DNA of 64,000 bases, from the NCBI RefSeq assembly GCF_020042345.1, contig NZ_CP083387.1, positions 992,001 to 1,056,000 of the forward strand. The letters run 5' to 3'. Below the pieces are notes generated by a model, which saw nothing but the letters and a program-made list of their open reading frames with translations, was not told the origin of the DNA and did no database searches. The stretch comes from Arachidicoccus terrestris. GTDB taxonomy: Bacteria; Bacteroidota; Bacteroidia; Chitinophagales; Chitinophagaceae. Each line of letters begins with the position of its first letter. Positions within the stretch are counted from its first letter, which is position 1. Below, piece by piece: positions 9,601 through 24,275 of this stretch. A program made the position numbers and the translations under genes.

Positions 9601-10199
9601 TCGGTTGAGCTGTCTCCCCCCCTCAAAGCGGGAAAGGCATATACCGCGATATCCTCATAGTAATTTTCACGAATATTTTTAGGCCGGGGCAATACTAACG
9701 GTTGGGTACTGCCACCTTCGATTGTTGTGTCTGCCCAAACCACTCTTTGCATGGATAATTCCGGGGTGATCCAGGGGCCCCCGGCAGTAGCAAACCCGTC
9801 TCCCACATGCATTCCTAATTTAAGACCCAGGCTATCGGCGATCTGGAAGGTCTTTTTGATCTTTGTCCACCAGACCGGTGTTAATTGCACAACAGGCGGA
9901 TCTATCAATAAAGAATCCGCCTTACCCCTTATACATACCAGATAGGCACCTGCAATGCCTTGCTCTTTCATCGCGATCAGGTCTGCCCTGATCCCCGCTT
10001 CAGAAACGCTGGCATCCATCCAATACCACAACACCCAGGGCTTTGCCGGATTATAATTCTCGCCTGCCGGGATGACGGCAAAATGTTGCTTACGTAAAGC
10101 AGGTTGCCCGCTTAATTCACGTACCGAACAAAGGCTGGCAGGCAAAAGCAATATAAAAAGCCATTGAAAGTATTTTCTCCTTACATAATTACTGTGCAT
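6612..10199 (-). CDS. GH106 family alpha-L-rhamnosidase
   Basis: About 1195 residues, the usual large size for GH106. A signal peptide covers the first ~30 residues (FQWLFILLLPASLC). Near the N-terminus PWVLWYWMDASVSEAGI and later AGGPWITPELSMQRVVW are family signatures; the barrel continues with KVFYMDSWECG, and a jelly-roll module with LNGIDCGVAWTAPY lies near the C-terminus. GH106 enzymes hydrolyse alpha-L-rhamnosides by inversion using calcium; the Bacteroides member BT0986 acts on rhamnogalacturonan-II. I chose the ATG at 10199; the frame can be extended to a TTG at 10214, but that start is weaker. The gene is transcribed away from the AraC regulator across a 420-bp intergenic region, so it probably has its own promoter there. 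Confidence 0.88.
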   Translation of the reverse strand: MHSNYVRRKYFQWLFILLLPASLCSVRELSGQPALRKQHFAVIPAGENYNPAKPWVLWYWMDASVSEAGIRADLIAMKEQGIAGAYLVCIRGKADSLLIDPPVVQLTPVWWTKIKKTFQIADSLGLKLGMHVGDGFATAGGPWITPELSMQRVVWADTTIEGGSTQPLVLPRPKNIRENYYEDIAVYAFPALRGGDSSTDNIRPEVRTNAEGQDAGKLVVPGNTENFSYKKPCWIEYRFKEPFTCRTVDITTKGVTFQAKRLSIWISDDGQNYRFFTRLKPARSGWQDYTYPVHYTIPAVRSRYFRFVYDPAGTEPGSEDLDDAKWSPSLKLTGLRLGSRSQIPHFEGKSGAVWRISDRADSVLIPDNDCIARPRLLNITDALQPDGRLRWKVPAGQWTILRMGHSSTGMKNATAGGGQGLECDKLNPVAVQLQFDNWFGKVIRRLGPDLSSRVLKVFYMDSWECGSQNWSPVFRKAFKEKRGYDPLDYLPVMAGYPVGSARKSEDFLHDIRLTIADLLNENYFTTLADLAHSKGYKVAAECTAPIMVADGIRHFDQVDFPMGEFWLRSPTHDKPNDIRDAISGGHIYGRRIIQAEAFTELRNKWDEYPAMLKTLQDHHYALGVNRLVFHVFGENPWLNREPGMTLGGVGLYFQRNQTWWPMAHGWMDYTRRCQALLQQGVPVTDVVVFNGEELPSRAVLPDRLVSTLPGIFSDERLSQERKRLTNEGNPMQHIPEKVTSSAGITTAKDWVDPLHGYKYDAINRDALLRLATVRSGRIVLPGGASYGILVLPRLDKMDPNHQYMSVVVARKLLQLVKAGARILVDRYPRFPQGQAEGIYSGDTLRALIKELIGTRRFFDDHSSSGYVRKVGKGEVLYGPYTRKDFNGIGIERDFQATGEKGLPLKGIAWNHRQLDHVDKTTLKSNSDVPNLDSVGATDLYFVANQTDTARRFQITLREGAKVPLLYDPVQARYLPVSRWKTDKEKTTVGLQLPANGSVFVLLKKSKTVPAGATGKSVEEVNESRQTLELSGAWKVQFDPRRGGPAEPVLFDRLTDWTQNALESIRHYSGVATYLLNFNWKGAAGGGSLSHKIAFLTLGKVNNIAGIRLNGIDCGVAWTAPYQVDITKALKVGNNHLEIKVANTWSNRIIADQKLPASERQTWTTAPFNLEKRGPLPAGLLGPVRLIVEDVYPKDQ

Positions 10200-10619
10200 A
10201 CTAAATTTGATCAAAATGATCCCGGGTTTTATTTTAAGTGATATTACCTGTCCGTATTTAAGAAAAATAAGGGTTGTTTCGTATGTCCTTAAAACGCTGA
10301 ACGATTCGTGTAAATTTACAGATTCGACACCGAAAAAACCTTTAATTTATTAGCATTTTTTATAGGATAATTTATCCATTTATTGGCGAATTTACTCATA
10401 TTCAGCTCTTTAATATCCCGGCATCGATTGCATAGATTCCAGGCGGGATTAGGCATATCTTTCATAAATTTGTTAATGACATTTAGGGTGGTTATTTCAC
10501 GCACCTGAATCAAGATTTAAAAGCAAAAAAGTAATTACAAAAAAGAAAAAAGGTTCTTCTATAAGAACGATTTTTCATCACTTATCAGGTAATCCGTCTT
10601 TCCTAAATATTTATAGATC
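10200..10619. promoter_or_regulatory. Divergent intergenic region between GH106 and the araC-type gene
   Basis: About 420 AT-rich bases without a convincing gene. It must hold the promoters of both divergent genes. It contains two small inverted repeats: GGATAATTTATCC at 10365-10377 and GTTCTT-CTAT-AAGAAC at 10553-10568. Either could be an operator. A small minus-strand open frame at 10316-10513 shows no recognisable protein features and is taken as chance. No match to the 40-bp element found at 43287 and 53048 is seen here. Confidence 0.5.
10465..10472 (+). promoter_or_regulatory. Candidate Bacteroidota -7 box for the araC-type gene
   Basis: TAAATTTG fits the phylum's -7 consensus TAnnTTTG in the correct orientation, about 150 bp upstream of the regulator's ATG. 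No good -33 TTTG is found at the usual spacing, so this is only a candidate. Confidence 0.3.
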
Positions 10620-11495
10620 ATGAAACCCCAATTCCATAAAGTACCCCTGCTGGCCAATAGTTCTTATGTTGCACGACATGAATACAAGCGTCAACAAACA
10701 GAGACCAGCTGGCATTACCATCCGGAGATGGAGTTGGTATATATCAAACGTGGCAGCGGGTCGCGCTATATTGGTAATAATATTTCTCCGTTTGCTGCCG
10801 GAGAAGTTATATTGCTGGGTGAAAACATACCGCATATCTGGCGGTTCAACAAAGACAATTCCGCAAAAAGTTTCCAAATGGATGCGGAAGCCCTGTCTAT
10901 TCATTTTCATCAGGAATGCCTGGGTAAAGATATTTTTCAATTGCAGGAAGCCTATCTATTGCCCCGCCTGTTCGAAAAGGCAAAGAGCGGGCTATTGATT
11001 GAAGGCGATGCCAGAGCAAAAGTAGCCACACTGATGCAGGAAGCATTAGAGGCAACAAATCTGGACCGGATCATCATCTTACTAAAGATACTGAAAACCC
11101 TGGCCGAGTCATCTGATTTAAGCCCGATTTGCATTTCTCACAATGTACCGCCGAAATCAAGTGAATATGATCAGGCCAGACTCAATGAGATCTGTGCCTA
11201 TACGCTCTCTAACTACAAAAATGATATTACCCTGGAAGAAATATCTGCGATCAGTCACCTTAGTACCACTTCTTTCTGTAGGTATTTTAAATCCATGACC
11301 AAGAAGACCTATTATAATTTCCTCAATGAAATCCGGGTCAGCCAGGCATGCAAACTACTGATTGAAGACAAGATCCCTACCAATATCATCTGTTTCGAAA
11401 GCGGATTCAATAATATTTCCAACTTTTACAGACATTTTAAAAAAGTAACGGGTGTAACGCCCTTTGAATATAAGAAAAAATACCTGAGTTGCTAG
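10620..11495 (+). CDS. AraC-family transcriptional regulator
   Basis: 291 residues. The N-terminal ~150 residues form a cupin-like sensor domain (ETSWHYHPEMELVYIKRGSG, then PFAAGEVILLGENIPH). The C-terminal ~100 residues are a double helix-turn-helix AraC domain: ITLEEISAISHLSTTSFCRYF for the first, and NIICFESGFNNISNFYRHFKK followed by GVTPFEYKKKY for the second, the most conserved AraC signature. Regulators of this build often bind a sugar in the cupin and activate nearby catabolic operons. It is the only recognisable regulator in the window, lying between GH106 and the sixteen-gene operon, so it is the best candidate for sensing a pectin-derived sugar such as rhamnose or arabinose. The ligand is not known. 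It ends 110 bp from the convergent GH2 gene. Confidence 0.93.
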   Translation: MKPQFHKVPLLANSSYVARHEYKRQQTETSWHYHPEMELVYIKRGSGSRYIGNNISPFAAGEVILLGENIPHIWRFNKDNSAKSFQMDAEALSIHFHQECLGKDIFQLQEAYLLPRLFEKAKSGLLIEGDARAKVATLMQEALEATNLDRIIILLKILKTLAESSDLSPICISHNVPPKSSEYDQARLNEICAYTLSNYKNDITLEEISAISHLSTTSFCRYFKSMTKKTYYNFLNEIRVSQACKLLIEDKIPTNIICFESGFNNISNFYRHFKKVTGVTPFEYKKKYLSC

Positions 11496-11523
11496 ACGGC
11501 AGCTTTCTGTAAATTCAGGCATA

Positions 11524-11564
11524 AAAAAATCCTTTAGTCGATGCATTTCACTAAAGGATTTTTT
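11524..11564. terminator. Bidirectional intrinsic terminator
   Basis: A perfect 15-bp inverted repeat (arm AAAAAATCCTTTAGT at 11524-11538, partner at 11550-11564, 11-nt loop). A-run and T-run on opposite sides give a U-tract in both directions. It lies between the convergent regulator gene and the last gene of the sixteen-gene operon, as expected for a shared terminator. Confidence 0.9.
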
Positions 11565-11604
11565 ACTTCTGTCCAGACGGCAGTGGCGCCTGTCTCGTCG
11601 TGCC

Positions 11605-17636
<6,032 letters not shown>

Positions 17637-17666
17637 GCTTCTAATAAATAATTTTTCTTAATTATT

Positions 17667-18872
17667 TTACTTCGCTTTCTTTTTTTTAACGGGAGGTGCT
17701 ACGAAATGCAGTTCACTTGTTCCCAGGTCTTTAGACGTAGCAACCGCAATACCCCGCTGCCCCGCCTTATTAACGGCACAATAATAATGATACACCACGC
17801 CTTTATGTTTTAAAACAAAGGATTTATGAGCGAACATATTATCATAGTCCTTCGAAGGTTCAATTAAGTTTTCGCCTTTCCAGTCAGTCCAGTGAATCAG
17901 GTCATAGGAGCAGGCAAATCTGTTGAACGCACCACCCCTGTCTTTCCAGAAAGCGCCAAAATAAAACATCACATAAAGATTGCCGATCTTCTGGATCACC
18001 GGGTCACCGGTGATTCCCTGAAAATGATCCAGTACGGGATCTTTCAGGTACCTCTGCCAATGAATCATATCATCTGATACTGCCATACCGATTCTTTCCG
18101 CGCCTCTTGTTTTGGAAAGACTGTCACCATTCGCATTATAATACATGATAAAGGGATGACCGGTATGTTTTTCCTTATCCCAGATTACCGTGCTTTTGTA
18201 TTGGGTGTGATTCTCCCACCAACGTACATCTTTGTCGGTAGACATCAAGACCGGATGGCCCAGTCTCCTCCACGGATGTACCCTGGAAGGGTCTTGCTCC
18301 GTCCAGGCGATGCTGAGTGAAAGCAGCCCTTTTTCATAGCCGGTACTATTGCCGCCAAAATACGACATCCAGTGTTTCCCCTGATAAGACTGCCACTGAT
18401 ATTTACCGCCCCATTTCATGGACCCCAGTGCAATATAACCGGCTTTCTGGTTCGCATCCCAGTCCGTACTGTCTGAGAAAGCCATCAACTTCCCCTTCGT
18501 ATCCCAATGAAGCAGGTCTTCGGATTCGGCCAGCCAGGTTTCATAACCACGTCCGTCAAAGACAATGTACACCATATACCATTTGCCGTCTTTTTGGAAA
18601 ATGCTCGGACAGTCCATCTTTTTATCATTGGACCGGGGAACCATCACCAACCCATATTTATAAGGTGTTTTGACTTGCTGATACACAGACTGCATCACCT
18701 TCTCGGATACAGGCTTCACTGTTTTTTTCTTTTGCGCCTGAACGGCAGAAACCATGCATATGGATGCTATACAAAGTGCCCCTGTCAGCAGACGGCTAAT
18801 GCATCGCAATTGAACCTGTCCGCATATGTTCGAACTTCTCATTTTACTTTCTGTTGTGTAAGGATTATACAT
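17667..18872 (-). CDS. Secreted five-bladed beta-propeller, GH43/GH32-superfamily-like
   Basis: 401 residues with a signal peptide (LLTGALCIASICMVSAVQAQ). The rest shows repeated propeller blades: LAESEDLLHWD, AVSDDMIHWQRY and ACSYDLIHWTDW. A conserved acidic residue in KKMDCPSI (Asp87) and another in GITGDPVI (Asp290) sit where five-bladed propeller glycosidases of the GH43/GH32/GH117/GH130 group keep catalytic residues. I cannot assign a CAZy family. Position inside the operon points to side-chain trimming of pectin. An alternative start is the ATG at 18842, which leaves a more usual signal peptide. The C-terminus ends in a lysine-rich tail KKKKAK. Confidence 0.6.
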   Translation of the reverse strand: MYNPYTTESKMRSSNICGQVQLRCISRLLTGALCIASICMVSAVQAQKKKTVKPVSEKVMQSVYQQVKTPYKYGLVMVPRSNDKKMDCPSIFQKDGKWYMVYIVFDGRGYETWLAESEDLLHWDTKGKLMAFSDSTDWDANQKAGYIALGSMKWGGKYQWQSYQGKHWMSYFGGNSTGYEKGLLSLSIAWTEQDPSRVHPWRRLGHPVLMSTDKDVRWWENHTQYKSTVIWDKEKHTGHPFIMYYNANGDSLSKTRGAERIGMAVSDDMIHWQRYLKDPVLDHFQGITGDPVIQKIGNLYVMFYFGAFWKDRGGAFNRFACSYDLIHWTDWKGENLIEPSKDYDNMFAHKSFVLKHKGVVYHYYCAVNKAGQRGIAVATSKDLGTSELHFVAPPVKKKKAK

Positions 18873-18907
18873 TAAACTATAGTGTGAATACTGATGCAGC
18901 CTGCTGT

Positions 18908-21900
18908 TTATCTTCGCATATTTACTGTGTAAATATGCGTTCCACTACCTGCATTCAGCATGAATACTTTTTTATCTCTTTTGGTTGTGACTATTTTAAC
19001 CGTCAAAGTTCTTTCGGCCTCTTTCAGTGTTGATCCTGCCATATATGGCAGCCTCACCTCAGCGTGAAGACCGGCCGGGATGTGTAATTTTACCTGAAAG
19101 CCGTTTTCCTGCCGCTGCCAGTCAACCTGTATCTGTCCGTAAGGCGTCTGATAACCACCTTTTGCCCAGTTAAGGCCGGCCACCATCTGCGGGGCGATTA
19201 TCAGTTGAGGGGCGTCGTCTCCCTGCCCGGTCACTGCCATATCCAGGCGGATGCCGAGAATACCTGAATAAAACCATTCCATAAGATGCCCCAGCATAAA
19301 ATGATTGTTGGAAACAGAAGGCAGTGCCTGCCAGGACTCTGTAAGCGCAGTAGCCCCCCTGGCGATCTGATAACCATACCCCGGCACATCACTGCGGTTA
19401 TTCATCTTAAAGATCAAGTCATTATATCCCTCCTGCTCCAGCACTCTGATAAGATACCGGTACCCGATATCGCCCGCCGTGAGTGCATAATTATTTTTGA
19501 CGATACCGGTTACCAGGTGGTCCACCACCTGATCGTGCAACGTGTCCGGCACGAGCCCCATAAAGAGCGCCATGGCGTCCGATGTCTGGCTGCCGCTGCC
19601 ATAATAAGCCTGTTTCTGGCCCAGGCTATCTGTACCGCTATGCAGGAACTTCCGGTTAAAAGCCTGACGCACGGCCGCTGCCTGGCTGGTGAATTTTCCC
19701 AGGTCATTTTCTTTAGCAAGTAACCTGGCTGTTTTCTCCAGTATCTTTAAATCATAATAATAGATCGCCGTTGCGGTCAGTCCCTTCGGTGTTAACTGAG
19801 AGGTACCCGGCCGCTCCGGTCCCAGGTCATACCAGTCACCGAGACCTTGATATAAGATATTTTCCTTCGCCTTGCGGTCGAGATAATCGATATAGCGGGT
19901 CATCATCGGATAGCTTTTTTTCAGTTCACTGCTGTCTCCATACCACTGATACAAATACCAGGGAATGATAATGGCGCTACTGCCCCATTCGGGGGAGTCC
20001 CGGAACATATCGCCCCCCCAGGTAAAAACCGTAAACTCTGGTGCTATCTCGGGAATCAGTCCTTCGGGGGTTTGTGCGCTGCGCATGTCTTCGAGTGATT
20101 TTTTCAGCAGATGCTGTATCTGCCAGTTATACCGGACAGAGCTTCCCATCAGGTGTACCTGCTCCAGCCAACCTAGTTTTTCCCGGTGCGGGCAATCGGT
20201 AAAAACACTCATCATATTACTTTTCATGGCCCAGCGGATAAGCTCACTGGTCTTATTCAACAGGTCATTGGAACAACTAAAACTTCCGGCAGGCGGAGCA
20301 CTGTTTCTGAGGTGCCAGGTTTCTAACTTTTGTACAACGGGCAGTCCGTCCGGATTGGGCTTTCCTGCCGGAACGGCGCCATCTACCTGTATATACCTGA
20401 ATCCGTAATACGTAAATGTAGGATGCCACTGTTGCGGCCCATCCTTTGCTAAAACATACACCAGCCGGTATTTTCCGGTGGCCTTTTGATTGGCGCTGTT
20501 ATTGTCATTGATGAGTTCAGCGGGTGTAAGCGTTACAGTATCTCCCCTTTTGCCATTAAGCCAGACAGCGGGAATGCCTGAGCAGTTCTGTCCCATGTCA
20601 AAAGTCCATCCGGGCGTCTTTGTACCCTCTGATACCGGATACAGCTCTTTTGGCGAAAAAATCTCCATCACCTTAATCGGATCGATACGCTGTAAACGAA
20701 GCGCACGCGGCGTATCCGTGACGAGTTTTGCAGGCATCCATCCATGGGCAAGCGCGTCAAAGCCCACTTTATCCCAGCCAGCCTCACGTAGCCTTCCATC
20801 TTCCAGTTCGCCGCCATAAATGCTGGAAAACTGAATAGATGAAACCCCGGTTTTCCAGGTCTCATCTGATACTATATGCTGTACCCTCCCCGATTTGTAT
20901 CTGATGGTCAACCGGCAAATCATTTTAGGATAACCATATTGGACGAGCAATTTCTTATACCACCTTTTAGAGCCGGGTATATAATAAAACCCGTTCCCCA
21001 GCTCCACGCCCAAAGCATTAACGCCTGCCTGTAGTTTGTCTGTAACATCAAGACCAACATACAGGGCTTCCTTTTGATAATTGGTCCATCCGGGATCTAA
21101 AAAATAATCTCCGATTTTCATACCGTTTAATCTGGCTTCAAATTGTCCGAGCCCTGAAATAAATAACGTAGCTTTCTCAATCTGGCCGGGCTTATCTGTC
21201 AATGCAAATTCTTTTCTCAAGAGTGGCAGTGTGTCGTTATCGGTTCCAAATGGCAGCTTCCGCACTTTACCATCCGGACCTTTTACTTTGACTGCCGTAT
21301 CGCCGGGAAGGACCCGCTCTTTTCCCGTCATCTGCGTGCGTCCGATCCACCTGGCCCGGCCCCAGTCCCCCCGGCTGAATAAAGCTGTATGGAAAGAATC
21401 TGTTCCGCTCCAGGCACTGGCATTACCTGTCCCGTTCCAGACCCTGACACACCAGTAATAGGTCTGGTCGGGTTCTAAAGATGCACCTTTGTATGAAACA
21501 GGTAACAAATTACTTTTGTGCTGCTTGCCGGTATTCCACAAAAGCCCGTCAGCTGCGGATGCAGCCGTCTGCTCCAGCAGTAACCTTTTTGCTTTTTCAA
21601 TGCCTGTTTTGGTGCCCACCAGCACCTGATAAGCCTGCAAACCTTGGCCGGCCGCATCTGCTGTCCGCTTCACCAGCCAACTCAGCTGCGGGTACTGACC
21701 CACAAAAATCTTATCCCTGCTCAGTCGCTGATTCACCTTTAATTCCCCAACCGGACTGCTTTTACCCTCCGTCGTTTTTTTGTATGAAACGACCGGTTGC
21801 GCGCTCAATGATCTCTGGCAGCAAATGAGTATGGCGATACAAGAAAAAATAGACAGGAGGCGCCAGCTCATGGCCGCCCACGCAGACGGCGCTCCCGGTT

Positions 21901-22000
21901 GCCGGCTGCAGCCACTGATCGTCATTGTATGTCTACCCGTTTGCACCATCGTTTTAATTTTACTGAACAATACGCAGCCATGCCGTTTTTGGAGCATCAT
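18908..22000 (-). CDS. GH78 family alpha-L-rhamnosidase (canonical, 1)
   Basis: 1030 residues with the usual GH78 order: a fibronectin-like N-terminal domain (LSWLVKRTADAAGQGLQAYQVLV), a beta-sandwich (ARWIGRTQM, AFTYYGFRYIQVDG-type block before it), the (alpha/alpha)6 barrel and a C-terminal beta-sandwich. The catalytic loop FTDCPHREKLGWLEQ gives Asp602 and Glu607, matching the family's acid/base region. The predicted N-terminus is long before the hydrophobic LLSIFSCIAILICC; starts at 21925 or 21871 would give a more normal signal peptide. It begins 7 bp after the stop of the next GH78 gene, so the two are translated from one message. Alpha-1,2 or alpha-1,4 rhamnose on pectin is the probable target. 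Confidence 0.9.
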   Translation of the reverse strand: MMLQKRHGCVLFSKIKTMVQTGRHTMTISGCSRQPGAPSAWAAMSWRLLSIFSCIAILICCQRSLSAQPVVSYKKTTEGKSSPVGELKVNQRLSRDKIFVGQYPQLSWLVKRTADAAGQGLQAYQVLVGTKTGIEKAKRLLLEQTAASAADGLLWNTGKQHKSNLLPVSYKGASLEPDQTYYWCVRVWNGTGNASAWSGTDSFHTALFSRGDWGRARWIGRTQMTGKERVLPGDTAVKVKGPDGKVRKLPFGTDNDTLPLLRKEFALTDKPGQIEKATLFISGLGQFEARLNGMKIGDYFLDPGWTNYQKEALYVGLDVTDKLQAGVNALGVELGNGFYYIPGSKRWYKKLLVQYGYPKMICRLTIRYKSGRVQHIVSDETWKTGVSSIQFSSIYGGELEDGRLREAGWDKVGFDALAHGWMPAKLVTDTPRALRLQRIDPIKVMEIFSPKELYPVSEGTKTPGWTFDMGQNCSGIPAVWLNGKRGDTVTLTPAELINDNNSANQKATGKYRLVYVLAKDGPQQWHPTFTYYGFRYIQVDGAVPAGKPNPDGLPVVQKLETWHLRNSAPPAGSFSCSNDLLNKTSELIRWAMKSNMMSVFTDCPHREKLGWLEQVHLMGSSVRYNWQIQHLLKKSLEDMRSAQTPEGLIPEIAPEFTVFTWGGDMFRDSPEWGSSAIIIPWYLYQWYGDSSELKKSYPMMTRYIDYLDRKAKENILYQGLGDWYDLGPERPGTSQLTPKGLTATAIYYYDLKILEKTARLLAKENDLGKFTSQAAAVRQAFNRKFLHSGTDSLGQKQAYYGSGSQTSDAMALFMGLVPDTLHDQVVDHLVTGIVKNNYALTAGDIGYRYLIRVLEQEGYNDLIFKMNNRSDVPGYGYQIARGATALTESWQALPSVSNNHFMLGHLMEWFYSGILGIRLDMAVTGQGDDAPQLIIAPQMVAGLNWAKGGYQTPYGQIQVDWQRQENGFQVKLHIPAGLHAEVRLPYMAGSTLKEAERTLTVKIVTTKRDKKVFMLNAGSGTHIYTVNMRR

Positions 22001-22007
22001 GCACTGC

Positions 22008-24266
22008 TTAAATAGCTTCGTAATTTACGACATATTGCTGACCAGGCCGCAATTGCAGCTGGTAGGCGTTTTTGCCGACCTGCTGAATTTTCCCCTGGCT
22101 GCAGGATGGTTTACGGCGGCTTTCAATCAGCAGTGTGCCTACGCCTGCACCGGCCGAAGACTGCAGCTGCATTTTTGTCCGGTCACAGTACACCTCTATG
22201 TCACCGCCCGCAAACGGCACGGTGCCTTTCATCCACTTCAGGCCGCCCAGTTCAGGTTTCACCTGATAGGTTCCGTACCCCGGACTGGTAGGCGTTACAC
22301 CTAAATAATACTTTCCCAATAAATAAATAGGGCTGGCACCCCAGGCATGACAAAGGCTTTTCCCGAACGGACGGCCGTACATCGCGTACTGCGCATCACC
22401 CTTCGCTGCGGGATCGTACTGCTCCCAGAAACTTGTCGCACCACGTGACAACATACCGCCCCAATAATCTCTCATTTCCCGGGTAACGACATCTTGTTTT
22501 CCGGCTGCACATAAAGCCTCCAACTCATAGAAACGCATATAAGGGGTATGGATCGCCTGTACTTTGGGATTGAGCAGCACATGTGTCACCACTTCCTCCT
22601 TTTGCTGCGCATTGAGGTAATTCAGCAATAAAGCAAACATGTTGGTATACCTGAACACCGTTTCATCCTTCTGACCCTTAAACAGGCTATGGATAAAAGC
22701 ATGCTTGTCCTTATCCCAGAACACGTCAAATAGTTTTGCTTTAAGGTCTGCGGCCAATTGGCTGTACTGAACAGCTCCCCGGGTGTCACCGGTCACTCTG
22801 GCACAGGTAGCCATAGTCTCCAGGCTCTTGCAAAATAAAAGCTGCTCAAAGCTAAGCGCACCTTGCTTTGTCAGATGATCGGCCCAGTCTATAAACACCC
22901 AATCACCGGGGAGCCCTTCCATAAAACCGTCTTTATCTCTTCTGGAAAGACAATACGCCATAAGGCTCTGCATCTTCGGATAAATGGTTTTAACCAGCGC
23001 ACTGTCTCCGGTATACGTAAAATAATCCTGTACCCCCATAAACCAATAAAAACTATAATCCATTATCGTATTGATATGGCTGGTCACCGGGTCTTTTCCT
23101 CTCAGCGCAAACAACGTTCTTTTGACAGTGGGCTGATCAAAATACAGATAATAATTCATCAGGTAGCTCTGATAGGCGTCTCCGGACCAGATCCAGCGAT
23201 CTCTTTTGATCCCGTCTATAAAAAACTCACGCGTATTCAGATGTAAGGTATAAGCCGCAACATCCCAGATCCTGTTGATCAGCATATCTGAACAACTGAA
23301 TGTACCACGCTCGGTAACCGGAGCGTATTCATAGAGCATATCCACCTGACCAATCTGCATGCCTTCTGCCGGTGCAATCTGCACATAACGGAATGCTTTT
23401 GTAGAAGCTGTCATGGTATCAAAGTTTTGTACATTTTTTGTCAGCTGTATGGTATCCAGGGTCTCACAACTATCAACAGACAATGCCTCTGCAGCAGATT
23501 CGCCGTAATAGATCCTGACAACGCCACTGCCTTGTATCCCTTTTAAGCGAATATAACCAAAGGTCTCACGGCCAAAATCCAGGAGCCAGTTTCCATTAGA
23601 CAGGCTGGTCTTTTTCACGGGCACCTCTGGGCGCGTCGGCAAATGAAACTGGGACGGCTTTGCTGCCGCCGAATTAAAATTCCAGCAGGCAGCTTGCTGG
23701 TAAGTTGTACCGGATTTATCCGAAGCCTTACCGGAAGCGTCGATCCACTCTTTATCTTCAAAGGTCACCTGCCAGCTGCTGTCGGTACGCACCTGATCAC
23801 CTTTTACAAAAATAGCGGGGACAGCTGCCTGATTGTATACTTTCAGGCTCAGCCGGTGTTTGCCCGCCGGAAACCGGATCTCATTTAGATTACCAGTCAC
23901 CGCCTTGCCGTCTATCTTTACATTATAGCGGCCTTCCGCCGCAATATGAATCGTTTCAGGAGCTGCCAGATCAAAATCCTTGTGAAATTCTACCAGGACA
24001 TAATGGCTGTCCATTTTCCAGAACACGGGCAAGAAAGCGCCTCTTTCCGTACGCCTGTTCTGCATTTTATTCGCCAGCCAGATGGCATAATCACCCGGAT
24101 ACCAGATCCAGGTCGCCTGACCGGCGACATCCCGGTCCACTTTTACCGTTGGCACCTCTTTAGACAAAGAAGCTTTCTGCGCCGGCAGGACCGAGGGAAA
24201 TAACACCCACAGCATTAACCCCACAACAACTTTGTAACCTGGTCTTCCGAATCTAAATATGTTCAT
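22008..24266 (-). CDS. GH78-type alpha-L-rhamnosidase, divergent short form
   Basis: 752 residues with a signal peptide ending near VLPAQK. It starts at the sandwich module (ATWIWYPGDYAIWLANKM) rather than a fibronectin domain. The barrel has FIDGIKRDRWIWSGDAYQSY (Asp351, Asp356, Asp363) in place of the DCPxRxE loop of canonical GH78, and the C-terminal part has WGASPIYLLGKYYLGV, shared by this branch. The fold is clearly the six-hairpin rhamnosidase type, but the altered loop suggests a different linkage or sugar from the two canonical paralogues in this operon. It is 9 bp downstream of the symporter gene. Confidence in fold is high, in specificity moderate. Confidence 0.85.
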   Translation of the reverse strand: MNIFRFGRPGYKVVVGLMLWVLFPSVLPAQKASLSKEVPTVKVDRDVAGQATWIWYPGDYAIWLANKMQNRRTERGAFLPVFWKMDSHYVLVEFHKDFDLAAPETIHIAAEGRYNVKIDGKAVTGNLNEIRFPAGKHRLSLKVYNQAAVPAIFVKGDQVRTDSSWQVTFEDKEWIDASGKASDKSGTTYQQAACWNFNSAAAKPSQFHLPTRPEVPVKKTSLSNGNWLLDFGRETFGYIRLKGIQGSGVVRIYYGESAAEALSVDSCETLDTIQLTKNVQNFDTMTASTKAFRYVQIAPAEGMQIGQVDMLYEYAPVTERGTFSCSDMLINRIWDVAAYTLHLNTREFFIDGIKRDRWIWSGDAYQSYLMNYYLYFDQPTVKRTLFALRGKDPVTSHINTIMDYSFYWFMGVQDYFTYTGDSALVKTIYPKMQSLMAYCLSRRDKDGFMEGLPGDWVFIDWADHLTKQGALSFEQLLFCKSLETMATCARVTGDTRGAVQYSQLAADLKAKLFDVFWDKDKHAFIHSLFKGQKDETVFRYTNMFALLLNYLNAQQKEEVVTHVLLNPKVQAIHTPYMRFYELEALCAAGKQDVVTREMRDYWGGMLSRGATSFWEQYDPAAKGDAQYAMYGRPFGKSLCHAWGASPIYLLGKYYLGVTPTSPGYGTYQVKPELGGLKWMKGTVPFAGGDIEVYCDRTKMQLQSSAGAGVGTLLIESRRKPSCSQGKIQQVGKNAYQLQLRPGQQYVVNYEAI

Positions 24267-24275
24267 TACAATAAA

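Noticed and set aside
10316-10513. 65-codon minus-strand open frame in the araC/GH106 gap
   Set aside because: No recognisable motif, no ribosome-binding site, low-complexity Asn/Lys-rich translation in AT-rich promoter DNA.
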